Positions 52,639 through 62,274 are shown, counted from the stretch's first letter. The stretch is 64,000 nucleotides of DNA from Chitinibacter sp046530675 (GCF_046530675.1 NZ_CP172558.1:1612001-1676000), one strand, 5' to 3'. Numbers and translations: made by a program. The notes: generated by a model from the letters alone, not told the origin.

Positions 52639-54291
52639 TTAGAGAACCAGACGACGGATGTCGGTCAGCAGTTTGCCCAGATGCACGGTGAAGCGACCCG
52701 CTTGTGCGCCATCGATCACGCGGTGATCGAATGACAGCGACAATGGGCACATCAGGCGTGGGGTAAATTCCTTGCCGTTCCAGACTGGTTTGATTTGCGA
52801 TTTGCACACGCCAAGAATCGCCACTTCAGGCGCGTTGACGATTGGCGTGAAGCCAGTGCCGCCGATGCCGCCCAGTGATGAAATTGTGAATGTCGCGCCT
52901 TGCATATCGGTTGGCTTGAGCTTACCGTCGCGTGCTGCCAGCGACAATTCGGTCAACTCTTTGCAAATCTGCTTCAGACCCTTCTGATCAACGTCTTTGA
53001 TGACAGGGACAACCAGACCGTTTGGCGTATCCGCCGCAAAACCAATGTGGTAGTACTGTTTCAGGACTAAATTGTCGCCGTCGAGCGATGAGTTCATTTC
53101 CGGGAAGGCTTTCAGCGCTTCAGCAGCCGCCTTGATAATGAAGGCCAACGGGCTGATCTTCAGGCCTGATTTTTCCCACTCTTTACCGACCGTTTTACGG
53201 AATTCTTCCAGCTCGGTGATATCGCATTCGTCGTTGAACGTCACGTGCGGGATCACGACCCAGTTGCGGTGCAGATTCGCGCCAGAGATTTTTTTGATGC
53301 GGCTCAGTGGTTTGGTTTCGATCGGGCCAAACTTGGCAAAATCGACTTTCGGCCATGGCAACAAGTCCAGACCGCCGCCCAATGAAGCTGCTGTAGGTGC
53401 CGAACCGGCTGCGAAGGAAGACGCCACGGCGCTGGTCATTACCGATTTAACGAATGACTGGACGTCTTCGTGCAAGATACGGCCTTTCGGGCCTTTACCA
53501 GCCACTTTGCTCAAATCAACGCCCAACTCGCGCGCGAATTTACGCACTGATGGTGATGCGTGAGCTTTGTTAAAGTTTGCTTCGTCAAATTTAGCTGGCG
53601 CAGAAGCGACTGCTGCCGGTGCGGCAACCGGTGCAGCTGCGGCTGGAGCAGCAACTGGCGCTGCTGCAGGGGCAGGAGCAGCAACTGGAGCCGCTACTGG
53701 TGCAGGAGCTGCAGCGCTAGAACGTACGGTCAATACCAGCGCGCCTTGCGCGACTTTATCGCCGACTTTAACGGCGATGCTTTCAACCACACCTGCGGCG
53801 GTTGATGGCACTTCCATGCTGGCTTTGTCTGATTCGAGTGTGATCAGGCCGTCGTCGAGCGAAACAGTGTCGCCGACTTTCACGTTGACTTCGATGACTT
53901 CAACCGCGTCAAAGTTACCGATGTCCGGTACATGCACTTCAACAATTGAAGAAGTTGAAGATGTGGCGGCAGCAGCAGGTGCTGCGCTCGCGGCTGCAGG
54001 AGCTGCCGCAACCGGAGCCGCAGCGGCTGGTGCAGGTGCAGCGGCGGCTGCGCCAACTTCCAGCATCAAGACCACATCGCCTTCCGAGGCTTTGTCGCCG
54101 ACTTTGATGCGCATTTCTTTAACGATACCGGCTTCGGTCGATGGCACTTCCATCGTCGCTTTGTCGGTTTCCAGTGTAATCAGCGATTGCTCTTTCTCGA
54201 TCACATCGCCCACTTTGACAAATACTTCAATCACTTCAACGCCAGCGTGGCCGCCGATGTCGGGAATTTTCAATTCAATAACGTTGCTCAT
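52639..54291 (-). CDS. aceF: Pyruvate dehydrogenase complex dihydrolipoyl acetyltransferase (E2)
   Basis: Core of the pyruvate dehydrogenase complex; transfers acetyl groups from lipoyl arms to CoA. It has 550 residues. Two lipoyl domains (lysines in ETDKATMEVP at 44 and ESDKASMEVP near 156) are joined by Ala/Pro/Val hinges. A peripheral-subunit-binding domain follows (SPSVRKFARELGVDLSKVAG), then the catalytic domain with SFDHRVIDGAQAGRF near its end (catalytic His, Asp). E. coli has three lipoyl domains; two plus one on LpdA make three per set here. Confidence 0.97.
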   Translation of the reverse strand: MSNVIELKIPDIGGHAGVEVIEVFVKVGDVIEKEQSLITLETDKATMEVPSTEAGIVKEMRIKVGDKASEGDVVLMLEVGAAAAAPAPAAAAPVAAAPAAASAAPAAAATSSTSSIVEVHVPDIGNFDAVEVIEVNVKVGDTVSLDDGLITLESDKASMEVPSTAAGVVESIAVKVGDKVAQGALVLTVRSSAAAPAPVAAPVAAPAPAAAPVAAPAAAAPVAAPAAVASAPAKFDEANFNKAHASPSVRKFARELGVDLSKVAGKGPKGRILHEDVQSFVKSVMTSAVASSFAAGSAPTAASLGGGLDLLPWPKVDFAKFGPIETKPLSRIKKISGANLHRNWVVIPHVTFNDECDITELEEFRKTVGKEWEKSGLKISPLAFIIKAAAEALKAFPEMNSSLDGDNLVLKQYYHIGFAADTPNGLVVPVIKDVDQKGLKQICKELTELSLAARDGKLKPTDMQGATFTISSLGGIGGTGFTPIVNAPEVAILGVCKSQIKPVWNGKEFTPRLMCPLSLSFDHRVIDGAQAGRFTVHLGKLLTDIRRLVL

Positions 54292-54342
54292 GGTTATATC
54301 CTGTGAGGGAGGGGTATACCCTGCCGTTAATTGTTCAGCCTG

Positions 54343-54365
54343 CCCTGGGGTGATATACCCCAGGG
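54343..54365. other. Hairpin in aceE-aceF spacer
   Basis: CCCTGGGGT / ACCCCAGGG nine-bp stem with five-base loop, 20 nt after the aceE stop in a 93-nt spacer. A wider pair GGGGTATA (54311-54318) / TATACCCC (54354-54361) offers an alternative fold that excludes the first. Confidence 0.7.
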
Positions 54366-54384
54366 GCTGTTTCTCACTGAGTCT

Positions 54385-57045
54385 TTATACAGTCCAAGGC
54401 GCCGGACGGTCAGTACGGATGCCGTATTTCGCAATCGCTTCAGCGACCTTGGCTGCCGGCAGTTTGCCTTCATCGGCCAGCGCTTTGAGCGCAGCGACAG
54501 CAACGTGGTAGCGATCGACTTCGAAGAAGCTGCGCAATTCCGAGCGGCTGGCCGAACGACCGAAACCGTCGCAACCGAGTACGACAAAACGACCTGGCAC
54601 GTATTCACGGATTTGATCCGCGTAGGTGCGTTTGTAGTCGGTTGCGGCAATCACCGGGCCTTGCGCGTCTTTCAGGCATTCAGTCACATAAGGTACGCGC
54701 TGCTCGCCTGTCGGGTTCAGGTAGTTGTGGCGGGTTGCGGCCATACCATCGCGGCGCAATTCGTTAAAGCTTGGTGCTGACCAGATGTCGGCCTCGATGC
54801 CGAAATCGGCTTTCAGCAAATCAGCTGCGGCAATCACTTCGCGGAAGATCGTGCCTGAGCCCATTAATTGCACTTTCAGTTTGGCATCTTTGGCGCCGTC
54901 CTTGAACTTGTACAAGCCTTTCAGAATGCCCGCTTCAGCACCGGCTGGCATGGCCGGGTGCGTGTAGTTCTCGTTCATCACTGACAGGTAGTAATAGATG
55001 TTTTCCTGATCCTGATACATCCGGCGCATACCGTCCTGTACGATGACGGCCAGTTCGTACGCGAACGTTGGATCATACGACACGCAGTTCGGGATGAATT
55101 CGGCAAACAGGTGGCCGTGACCGTCCTGATGCTGCAGACCTTCGCCGTTCAGCGTTGTGCGACCGGCTGTGCCGCCAACGAGGAAGCCGCGCGCGCGCAA
55201 ATCGCCCGCTGCCCAGGCCAGATCGCCGATACGCTGGAAGCCGAACATCGAGTAGTAGATGTAGAACGGAATCATCGTGTGGCCGTGGTTGGCGTATGAC
55301 GTGGCCGCTGCGATCCAGTCAGACATCGCGCCGGCTTCGTTAATGCCTTCCTGCAGAATCTGGCCGGTTTGCGATTCCTTGTAGAACATCAGCTGGTCGG
55401 CGTCTTGTGGCTCGTACAACTGGCCGACGTGCGACCAGATCCCGAGTTGACGGAACATGCCTTCCATACCGAAGGTACGGCTTTCGTCCGGAACGATAGG
55501 AACGATGCGTTTGCCGATCTGTTTGTCTTTGACCAGTGTGTTCAGCAAGCGAACGAAGGCCATCGTTGTCGACATTTCGCGCTCGCCGCTGCTTTCGAGC
55601 AGGGCTTTGAATGCGTCAAGCTGTGGCACTTCGAGCGGCTCGTTGACCGGCTTGCGTGATGGAATAAAGCCGCCCAGTGCTGCACGGCGTTCCATCATGT
55701 ATTTGTATTCCTGGCTGTCTTCAGATGGACGATAGAATGTGCACGCTTTGGCTTCTTCGTCAGTCAAAGGCACGTTGAAACGGTCACGCAGATGCAACAG
55801 GTCGTCTTCGGCCAGTTTCTTGGTGTTGTGTGCGGTATTTTGCGATTCGCCCGCAGCGCCAACGCCAAAGCCTTTTACCGTTTTTACCAACAGCAGCGTT
55901 GGCTGGCCTTTGTGTTCAACGGCAGCTTTGTAGCCTGCGTAAACCTTGAACAGATCGTTACCGCCGCGAGTCAGTTTCCAGATGTCGTCGTCGGTCATGC
56001 CGGCAACGAGATCGAGCAACTCAGGGTATTTGCCGAAGAAATGCTCGCGAACATACGCGCCATTTTTTGATTTGTAAGTCTGGTATTCGCCGTCAACGAC
56101 TTCCATCATGCGTTTTTGCAGCAGACCTTTCTTGTCTTGTGCCAGCAGGGCATCCCAGCCCGTGCCCCAAACGACTTTGATGACGTTCCAGCCTGAACCA
56201 CGGAAGTCGCCTTCGAGTTCCTGAATGATTTTGCCGTTGCCGCGTACCGGGCCGTCCAGACGCTGCAGATTACAGTTGATGACGAAAATCAGATTGTCGA
56301 GCTTTTCACGGCCAGCCAATGAAATCGCGCCCAGAGATTCTGGCTCGTCCATTTCACCGTCGCCACAGAAACACCAAACATGACGATCACCTTTCTGCTT
56401 GAAACCGCGGTCGTCGAGGTATTTCATGAAGCGGGCTTGGTAGATCGCCATCAATGGGCCCAGACCCATTGATACGGTCGGGAATTGCCAGAAGTCCGGC
56501 ATCAACCATGGGTGTGGGTAAGAAGACAGACCGTCGCCATCGACTTCACGGCGGAATTTGTTCAATTGGTCTTCTGAGATGCGGCCTTCAAGGTAGGCGC
56601 GAGCGTACATGCCCGGCGCAGAGTGACCTTGGAAGTAAACCAGATCGCCACCGTGGTTTTCGTTGGCCGCATGCCAGAAGTGATTCCAGCCCACATCGTA
56701 CAAGGTTGCTGCCGAAGCAAACGAAGAAATATGACCACCTGGCTCAGCAGGATCACGATTGGCCTTGGCGACCATCGCAGCCGCGTTCCAGCGGGTATAC
56801 GACAGGATGCGCTCTTCCAGATCCGGTTTACCCGGATGTTTGGCTTGCAGATGAGCCGGTACGGTGTTGATGTACGCCGTTGTCGCCGTGTACGGGATGT
56901 TCACTCCGTCCTGACGAGCCTGGTCTACCAGTTTTTCCACGAGGAAGTGGGCACGTTCTGCACCTTCCTGCTCGATCACGCCTTGCAGCGCATCCAGCCA
57001 TTCCCGGGTTTCTTGTGGATCGTGGTCGTTAATCTGATCTGCCAT
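54385..57045 (-). CDS. aceE: Pyruvate dehydrogenase E1 component (homodimeric)
   Basis: ThDP-dependent decarboxylase that feeds acetyl groups to AceF. It has 886 residues, the homodimeric E1 length. The ThDP/Mg motif begins with GDGEMDEPES and ends in the NCNLQRLDGPVRGN region. The N-terminal segment DHDPQETREWLDAL is the E2-binding type. Active-site loops (YRPSEDSQEYKYMMERR) are present. AAGG lies ten bases before the ATG. It starts 91 nt after pgi on the same strand. No PdhR box or internal terminator was seen, so read-through from the zwf side is possible. Confidence 0.98.
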   Translation of the reverse strand: MADQINDHDPQETREWLDALQGVIEQEGAERAHFLVEKLVDQARQDGVNIPYTATTAYINTVPAHLQAKHPGKPDLEERILSYTRWNAAAMVAKANRDPAEPGGHISSFASAATLYDVGWNHFWHAANENHGGDLVYFQGHSAPGMYARAYLEGRISEDQLNKFRREVDGDGLSSYPHPWLMPDFWQFPTVSMGLGPLMAIYQARFMKYLDDRGFKQKGDRHVWCFCGDGEMDEPESLGAISLAGREKLDNLIFVINCNLQRLDGPVRGNGKIIQELEGDFRGSGWNVIKVVWGTGWDALLAQDKKGLLQKRMMEVVDGEYQTYKSKNGAYVREHFFGKYPELLDLVAGMTDDDIWKLTRGGNDLFKVYAGYKAAVEHKGQPTLLLVKTVKGFGVGAAGESQNTAHNTKKLAEDDLLHLRDRFNVPLTDEEAKACTFYRPSEDSQEYKYMMERRAALGGFIPSRKPVNEPLEVPQLDAFKALLESSGEREMSTTMAFVRLLNTLVKDKQIGKRIVPIVPDESRTFGMEGMFRQLGIWSHVGQLYEPQDADQLMFYKESQTGQILQEGINEAGAMSDWIAAATSYANHGHTMIPFYIYYSMFGFQRIGDLAWAAGDLRARGFLVGGTAGRTTLNGEGLQHQDGHGHLFAEFIPNCVSYDPTFAYELAVIVQDGMRRMYQDQENIYYYLSVMNENYTHPAMPAGAEAGILKGLYKFKDGAKDAKLKVQLMGSGTIFREVIAAADLLKADFGIEADIWSAPSFNELRRDGMAATRHNYLNPTGEQRVPYVTECLKDAQGPVIAATDYKRTYADQIREYVPGRFVVLGCDGFGRSASRSELRSFFEVDRYHVAVAALKALADEGKLPAAKVAEAIAKYGIRTDRPAPWTV

Positions 57046-57097
57046 CGTGTATCTACCTTGTGAGTGGGTTTCTTATGGTGAGGTGTGAGGTGTCAGA

Positions 57098-57120
57098 TGT
57101 GAGGCGTTTTTCGCCTCACA
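57098..57120. other. Hairpin in pgi-aceE spacer
   Basis: TGTGAGGCG / CGCCTCACA nine-bp perfect stem, loop of five, 17 nt after the pgi stop in a 91-nt spacer. No U-tract on the minus strand. Confidence 0.7.
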
Positions 57121-57136
57121 CTAACCCTTCACATTC

Positions 57137-58783
57137 TTAGCGCGGTGTATTGCGTTTGAAATAATTAATCAAGCCATTGGTTGATGCATCGTGGCTGCTG
57201 GTCAAGCCTGGAGTCGTCAGATCGGCTTCGATCAGCTTGGCCAGCTGTTTACCTAGCTCAACACCCCATTGGTCGTAGGAATTGATGTTCCAAACTGTGC
57301 CCTGAACAAAAATCTTGTGTTCGTATAGTGCGATCAATGCACCCAGACGACGTGGCGTCAGGCGTTGCATCATGATGGTGTTGGTCGGTCGATTGCCCTG
57401 GAAAATCTTGTGCGGCACCAGATCGTCCTGTGCCTGGCCGGTAATGCCTGATTTTTCCAGCTCGGCACGGACTTCGTCTTCGTTTTTGCCGCGCATAAAG
57501 GCTTCGGTTTGCGCAAAGAAGTTGGCCATCAGAATCGTGCTGTGCGGCTCGGGAATATCCGGATGTTCTATCGTTGCGATGAAATCGATTGGTACGATTT
57601 GCGTGCCCTGATGCAGCATCTGGTAATAAGCGTGCTGGCCGTTAATACCGGCGTCGCCCCAGACCACCGGGCCGGTTGCATAATCGACACGATTCCCTTC
57701 CAGATCAACGGTTTTACCGTTTGATTCCATATCGAGTTGTTGCAGGTAGGCCGGGAAACGCGACATGCACTGATTGTACGGCGATACCAGGTGCGTGTTC
57801 GCACCAAAGAAATTGCCATACCAGATGCCGAGCATCGCCATGATGACCGGAACATTCTGTTCGAGCGGTTTGCCACGGAAATGCTGATCCATCGTGTACG
57901 CGCCGTGCAGCAAATCCTGGTAATTGTGCTTGCCCAGATAAATCGCGATAGGCAAGCCGATGGCCGACCACAGTGAGTAGCGGCCACCAACCCAGTCCCA
58001 GAATTCGAACATGTTTCTGGTGTCGATGCCGAATTCAGCGACGGCTTTGGCATTGGTCGAAACCGCGACAAAATGTTTGGCGATATGTTTTTCATCATCG
58101 GCGGCTTTTAGAAACCATGCGCGCGCGGTACGGGCGTTGGTAATGGTTTCCTGCGTCGTAAAGGTTTTTGACGCGATGATGAACAGTGTCGTTTCCGGAT
58201 TAAGTTTTTTCAGCGTTGAGACAATCTGATCGCCATCAACAGTCGAAACAAAATGCATCGAAAGACGGGCGTGGCCGTATTCTTTCAGTGACTGGCAGAC
58301 CATCAACGGGCCCAGGTCCGAGCCGCCGATGCCGATATTCACGATGTCGGTAATCGGTTTGCCGGTATAGCCCTGCCATTCGCCTGAACGCACTTTGTCA
58401 GAAAATTCGCCGATTTGTTCTTTGACCGCGTTCACCTTAGGCATCACGTCTTCACCATCGACCACAATCGGATTGTGATCGAGGTTGCGCAGGGCGGTGT
58501 GCAGAACCGCACGGTTTTCGGTGATATTGATTTTTTCACCCGAGAACATTTTTTCAATGCGCTCTGGGATTCCCGACTGACGTGCCAGATCGAACAGCAG
58601 CGCCATGGTTTCTTCAGTGACCCGGTTTTTTGAATAATCAAAAAACAGTCCGCCAGTTTCGAGCGAGAATTTTTCAAAACGATGCGGATCGTTCTGAAAT
58701 AATTCGCGCATATGCAGAGATTCGATTTCTTTGAAATGTGCTGCAAGCGCTTGCCAAGCTGGCGATGAAATAAGTTTGGACAT
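57137..58783 (-). CDS. pgi: Glucose-6-phosphate isomerase
   Basis: Interconverts glucose-6-P and fructose-6-P. It has 548 residues from the ATG at 58783, which has AAGGA nine bases upstream. The frame extends to 58840, overlapping hexR by eight bases, but those 19 residues are Lys/Asn-rich and unlike Pgi. Signatures are IGIGGSDLGPLM, WDWVGGRYSLWSAIGLP and the C-terminal GVELGKQLA. Placed between hexR and aceE, it supplies the entry sugar-phosphate to zwf. Confidence 0.97.
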   Translation of the reverse strand: MSKLISSPAWQALAAHFKEIESLHMRELFQNDPHRFEKFSLETGGLFFDYSKNRVTEETMALLFDLARQSGIPERIEKMFSGEKINITENRAVLHTALRNLDHNPIVVDGEDVMPKVNAVKEQIGEFSDKVRSGEWQGYTGKPITDIVNIGIGGSDLGPLMVCQSLKEYGHARLSMHFVSTVDGDQIVSTLKKLNPETTLFIIASKTFTTQETITNARTARAWFLKAADDEKHIAKHFVAVSTNAKAVAEFGIDTRNMFEFWDWVGGRYSLWSAIGLPIAIYLGKHNYQDLLHGAYTMDQHFRGKPLEQNVPVIMAMLGIWYGNFFGANTHLVSPYNQCMSRFPAYLQQLDMESNGKTVDLEGNRVDYATGPVVWGDAGINGQHAYYQMLHQGTQIVPIDFIATIEHPDIPEPHSTILMANFFAQTEAFMRGKNEDEVRAELEKSGITGQAQDDLVPHKIFQGNRPTNTIMMQRLTPRRLGALIALYEHKIFVQGTVWNINSYDQWGVELGKQLAKLIEADLTTPGLTSSHDASTNGLINYFKRNTPR

Positions 58784-58832
58784 CGGCACCATTCCTTGTT
58801 GGTCGTTATTTTTATTGGTGGGAGCGCGTTTT

Positions 58833-59675
58833 TTACTCATGACCGCGAACCCGTTTTTCTTTCATATTGCGTTTCATTTTTTCGAGCTGATCGATCAGCT
58901 CCGGACCGCGTTTGAGCGCTACACCAACGGCCAGCACGTCAATAATCACCAGATGCACAATGCGCGTAATCATTGGCGTGTATAGATCCGGATCTTCCAT
59001 CGTATCGGCGTATAGACAGATATTGCAGCGCTTCGCGAGTGGTGATTTGCTGTGCGTAATGCCGATCACGTCGGCGCCTGCATCGCGGGCGATCTCGACC
59101 GAGCGCAGCATATCGAGTGTTCGACCCGAGTTGGATACGGCAATGACCGCATCGCCCGGTTTGAGCATTGAGGCGCTCATGCCGTGCATATGTGGGTCGG
59201 TATAGGCAACCGTTGGCACGCCCAGACGGAAGAATTTATTTTGCGCGTCAATCGCGACGGCACCGGACTGACCCTGACCCCAAACTTCGATTTTGTGCGT
59301 ATTCGACAATACCTTGATCGCACGCTCGAGCACTTCGGTATCGAGCTCATTACGGCAGCGCAGCAAGTGGGAAATATTGTTGTCGAATAATTTGCGCGCC
59401 AGATCGTGCGCCGAATCATCGGCCGACACCATCGAATGCACATAAGGTACGCCGGAAACCAAGCTGCGCGTCAGGCGGAGTTTGAAGTCCTGCAAACCTG
59501 AGCAATTGAGCGAGCGGCAGAAGCGGATGACGGTTGGTTGCGATACGTCGGCCAGTTCGGCAATCTGGGCAATCGGCGCATTGGCGACCAGATTGGGTTG
59601 AGCGATAACCAATTCGGCGACTTTACGTTCGGATTTCGAAAGTGAATCAATCACTGTTTTGATGCGTTCGAGCAT
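58833..59675 (-). CDS. hexR: HexR-type transcriptional regulator (RpiR family)
   Basis: Repressor of glucose catabolic genes, released by 2-keto-3-deoxy-6-phosphogluconate in Pseudomonas. It has 280 residues from the ATG at 59675 (GGGGG seven bases upstream); nine further residues are possible. The N-terminal RpiR helix-turn-helix (about 20-70) includes IAELADVSQPTVIRFCRSLN. The C-terminal SIS domain (about 120-250) has GQGQSGAVAIDAQNKFFRLG and AVSNSGRT for sugar-phosphate binding. It is encoded after pgl and 49 nt before pgi. HexR-type boxes lie between zwf and edd. Confidence 0.95.
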   Translation of the reverse strand: MLERIKTVIDSLSKSERKVAELVIAQPNLVANAPIAQIAELADVSQPTVIRFCRSLNCSGLQDFKLRLTRSLVSGVPYVHSMVSADDSAHDLARKLFDNNISHLLRCRNELDTEVLERAIKVLSNTHKIEVWGQGQSGAVAIDAQNKFFRLGVPTVAYTDPHMHGMSASMLKPGDAVIAVSNSGRTLDMLRSVEIARDAGADVIGITHSKSPLAKRCNICLYADTMEDPDLYTPMITRIVHLVIIDVLAVGVALKRGPELIDQLEKMKRNMKEKRVRGHE

Positions 59676-59701
59676 ATTGTGCCCCCACTCAAACATGCAC
59701 A

Positions 59702-59726
59702 AGCACCCGCCGGTTGGCGGAGTGCT
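59702..59726. other. Hairpin in pgl-hexR spacer
   Basis: AGCAC and CGCC pair with GGCG and GTGCT around a GGTT loop, with one small bulge; 93-nt spacer, 43 nt after the pgl stop. No U-tract. Confidence 0.55.
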
Positions 59727-59768
59727 GTAAAGAAGTAAAGCTGGATGCCGTCGTCATGATTTGCTGGC

Positions 59769-60464
59769 TTAGGCAGCCCAAAATACATCGGCTTGCGCAA
59801 CCCGATCAAGCACGCGACGGATCGGGTGTTGTTCGTTGACTGAAGTTTGTTCGGTCATCGCGGCTTGCAGCAGGGTTTTTTTCCCTTCTCCGGTGATATG
59901 CACGATCACTTTCGGGCTTTTTACGATGCTCGGTAGCGTCAGGGTAATGCGCTGATGCGGTGCCACTGGCGGTGTGACGGCAGCCAGCAGTGCTGTTGAA
60001 GCGCAAGCGCTTTCCAGCTCGGCCGCGTTTGGAAATAACGATGCGGTGTGGCCGTCGTCGCCCATGCCCAGAATCACGATATCAATCGGATCAGGCATCG
60101 TGGCAAGACGCGCTTCGATTTCGGCTACGGCCTCGTGTGGCGTCGTAGCGGTATTGACCAGAGAAATAAAGGTGGCAGCGGCTGCAGCGTCTTGCAGCAG
60201 ATTTTCGCGCGTCAGGCGCTCATTGCTGTCGGCGTGATCGGGCTGTACCCAGCGCTCATCAACCAGCGTGATCACGACGCGTGACCAGTCCAGATCGCTC
60301 ACACGCAAGGCTTTGAACATACCGGCCGGTGTACGTCCACCAGAAACAGCAATTCCGGCGCGGCCACGCAGTGCGATGGCCTGTTTGAGTTCGCTCGCGA
60401 TGGTGGCGGCTAATTGCTGATCCAAGGTTTCTTTATTGCCAAATTCATGCCATTGCAAAGCCAT
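59769..60464 (-). CDS. pgl: 6-phosphogluconolactonase
   Basis: Hydrolyses 6-phosphogluconolactone to 6-phosphogluconate. It has 231 residues of the SOL/DevB type. Visible motifs are IAVSGGRTPAGMF near residue 39, VTLVDERWV near 75 and ILGMGDDGHTASLFP near 130, the usual sugar-phosphate pocket. GGAGA lies seven bases before the ATG. It follows zwf by 87 nt. Confidence 0.95.
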   Translation of the reverse strand: MALQWHEFGNKETLDQQLAATIASELKQAIALRGRAGIAVSGGRTPAGMFKALRVSDLDWSRVVITLVDERWVQPDHADSNERLTRENLLQDAAAAATFISLVNTATTPHEAVAEIEARLATMPDPIDIVILGMGDDGHTASLFPNAAELESACASTALLAAVTPPVAPHQRITLTLPSIVKSPKVIVHITGEGKKTLLQAAMTEQTSVNEQHPIRRVLDRVAQADVFWAA

Positions 60465-60501
60465 TCAAATCTCCAAACTAAAAATGCTGCGGGGTATTGC
60501 A

Positions 60502-60530
60502 ATCAAGACCATGCTGAGCATGGTCTTGAT
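60502..60530. other. Hairpin in zwf-pgl spacer
   Basis: Perfect 13-bp stem ATCAAGACCATGC / GCATGGTCTTGAT with a TGA loop, 22 nt after the zwf stop. The strongest hairpin in the series. No U-tract. Confidence 0.75.
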
Positions 60531-60551
60531 GTTGGTACTGCGGGAGGGTAT

Positions 60552-62000
60552 TTAGGCTTCTTCGTGCCAGCACAAACCGTCACGTGACAGCAGTGCCGAT
60601 GAAGCGGCCGGTCCCCAGGTGCCTGCGGTGTAGGTTTTTGGACCTTCGCTGCTGTTTTCCCATGAGTCAATGATCGGCTCAACCCAGCGCCATGCTGCGC
60701 GCTGTTCGTCGCGACGTACGAAGAGCGATAGATCGCCTTTGATGACGTCCATCAGCAGGCGCTCGTAGGCTTCCGGACTGCGGGTGCTGAAAGCTTCTTT
60801 GAAGTCCAGATCCAGATACACTTCGCGCAGCTGATCTTTACCCGGCTCTTTGGCCATCATGTACAGGCGCACTGACTCGTCGGGCTGCAGTTCGATCACG
60901 AGGCGGTTAGGGCGCGTGTTCTTGCCAAATGTTGATGTTGGCACTTCGCGGAAATTAATCACGATTTGCGCCAGGCGATCTCCCAGACGTTTGCCGGTGC
61001 GCAGGAAGAACGGTACGCCAGCCCAGCGCCAGGTTTCGATTTCGGCTTTCAGTGCCACGAAGGTTTCTGCCTTGGAGCCGGCCGGTACACCGGGCTCGTC
61101 TTGGTAGCCAATGACAGGCTTGCCTGCCACTGCGCCCGCACGATACTGGCCACGAACGACTTTGGTTTTGACATCGTCACTGGTCAGTGGCTTGAGTGCG
61201 CGCAGGACTTTGAGTTTTTCGTCGCGAACTGCGTCGGCATCGATTGATGCTGGTGGTTCCATTGCAACGATGGTCAGCAATTGCAGCAAGTGGTTTTGTA
61301 CCATATCGCGCAATGCACCGGTTTTGTCGTAGAAATCGGCGCGGGTTTCAACGCCAACTTGTTCTGTCACGGTGATTTGTACATCACGAATCCATTCACG
61401 ACGCCACAGCGGTTCGAGCAAGGTGTTGGCAAAACGCAGTGCGATCAGGTTCAATACCGGCTCTTTACCGAGGTAGTGGTCGATCCGGTAGATTTGTTGT
61501 TCGCTGAAGTATTCGCCAACTTCGTCGTTGATTTTGTTGGATGAATCGAGATCGTGACCGAGTGGCTTTTCCAGTACAACGCGCGAGTTGCCTTGATTGA
61601 GGCCTTGCTCTGCCAAATTTTTGGCAATCGGCGCAAAAAAGTCAGGGGCAGTCGAGAGGTAGAAAACGCGTTCGCGGTTCGGGAATTGCCCCAAGCTCTC
61701 GGCTAGCGCGACAAAATCGTTCGGCGTGTTTGCGTCTACTTTGAGGTATTCGATACGAGCTGAAAATTTTTGCCAGTCATTATCGTTATAATGGCTGCCC
61801 AGATACTCCTTGGCTTTGGCGTGGGCTTTGGCGACATAGCCTGCGGTGTCGGATGGACTGCGACCCAAACAAATGATCCGGCCTTCGCTTGGCAGATTGC
61901 CGTCTTGGTCCTGGTGGTAAAGTGCAGGGAGTAGCTTGCGTAAAGCGAGGTCACCGGTGCCGCCAAAAAATACGATATCGAAAGCGTCGATCGCAGTCAT
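60552..62000 (-). CDS. zwf: Glucose-6-phosphate 1-dehydrogenase
   Basis: Oxidises glucose-6-P with NAD(P)+ to 6-phosphogluconolactone. It has 482 residues. The nucleotide-binding FGGTGDLALRKLLPAL starts near residue 12, and the substrate/catalytic YRIDHYLGKE is near 170-179. The C-terminal domain includes FREVPTSTFG. The upstream 295 nt hold divergent control sequences with two HexR boxes. First gene of zwf-pgl-hexR-pgi-aceE-aceF-lpdA. Confidence 0.97.
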   Translation of the reverse strand: MTAIDAFDIVFFGGTGDLALRKLLPALYHQDQDGNLPSEGRIICLGRSPSDTAGYVAKAHAKAKEYLGSHYNDNDWQKFSARIEYLKVDANTPNDFVALAESLGQFPNRERVFYLSTAPDFFAPIAKNLAEQGLNQGNSRVVLEKPLGHDLDSSNKINDEVGEYFSEQQIYRIDHYLGKEPVLNLIALRFANTLLEPLWRREWIRDVQITVTEQVGVETRADFYDKTGALRDMVQNHLLQLLTIVAMEPPASIDADAVRDEKLKVLRALKPLTSDDVKTKVVRGQYRAGAVAGKPVIGYQDEPGVPAGSKAETFVALKAEIETWRWAGVPFFLRTGKRLGDRLAQIVINFREVPTSTFGKNTRPNRLVIELQPDESVRLYMMAKEPGKDQLREVYLDLDFKEAFSTRSPEAYERLLMDVIKGDLSLFVRRDEQRAAWRWVEPIIDSWENSSEGPKTYTAGTWGPAASSALLSRDGLCWHEEA

Positions 62001-62056
62001 AAGCCAAAAATCCTCGTATGGAATTGGGCTTGACGAAGGTCAAGCGTAGTAAGCTT

Positions 62057-62071
62057 TGTAATCTTACTACA
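62057..62071. promoter_or_regulatory. HexR operator, zwf side
   Basis: TGTAATCTTACTACA matches the HexR consensus TGTARTNNNAYTACA at every fixed base, 57 bp upstream of the zwf start. A wider perfect dyad GTAGTAAG-N9-CTTACTAC (62046-62070) overlaps it. Confidence 0.85.
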
Positions 62072-62223
62072 GCCTCAAACTGCCGAGCAATCGAATTTGT
62101 TACGCAATAACGAGGTAGCTGGCGTTATCAGTGTTTTGCCTGCAAACCCTTGGTGTTGCAATGCCTTGTTGCACTGCGGCGAAAGCTTGGTGTGTCGAGT
62201 TTTGCTTGTCGAAATGCTGCTGT

Positions 62224-62238
62224 TGTAGTAAAACTACG
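62224..62238. promoter_or_regulatory. HexR operator, edd side
   Basis: TGTAGTAAAACTACG fits the HexR consensus except for the last base, 58 bp upstream of the edd start. Confidence 0.8.
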
Positions 62239-62252
62239 CTTGATTTCTAACT

Positions 62253-62274
62253 CCGCCTGAGGGGCGGTTTAGTT
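62253..62274 (+). other. Short GC hairpin plus T-rich stretch in the edd leader
   Basis: CCGCC / GGCGG with a five-base loop, followed by TTTAGTTTT, between the HexR box and the edd ATG. It could act as a weak attenuator or terminator; the stem is only five bp. Confidence 0.35.
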
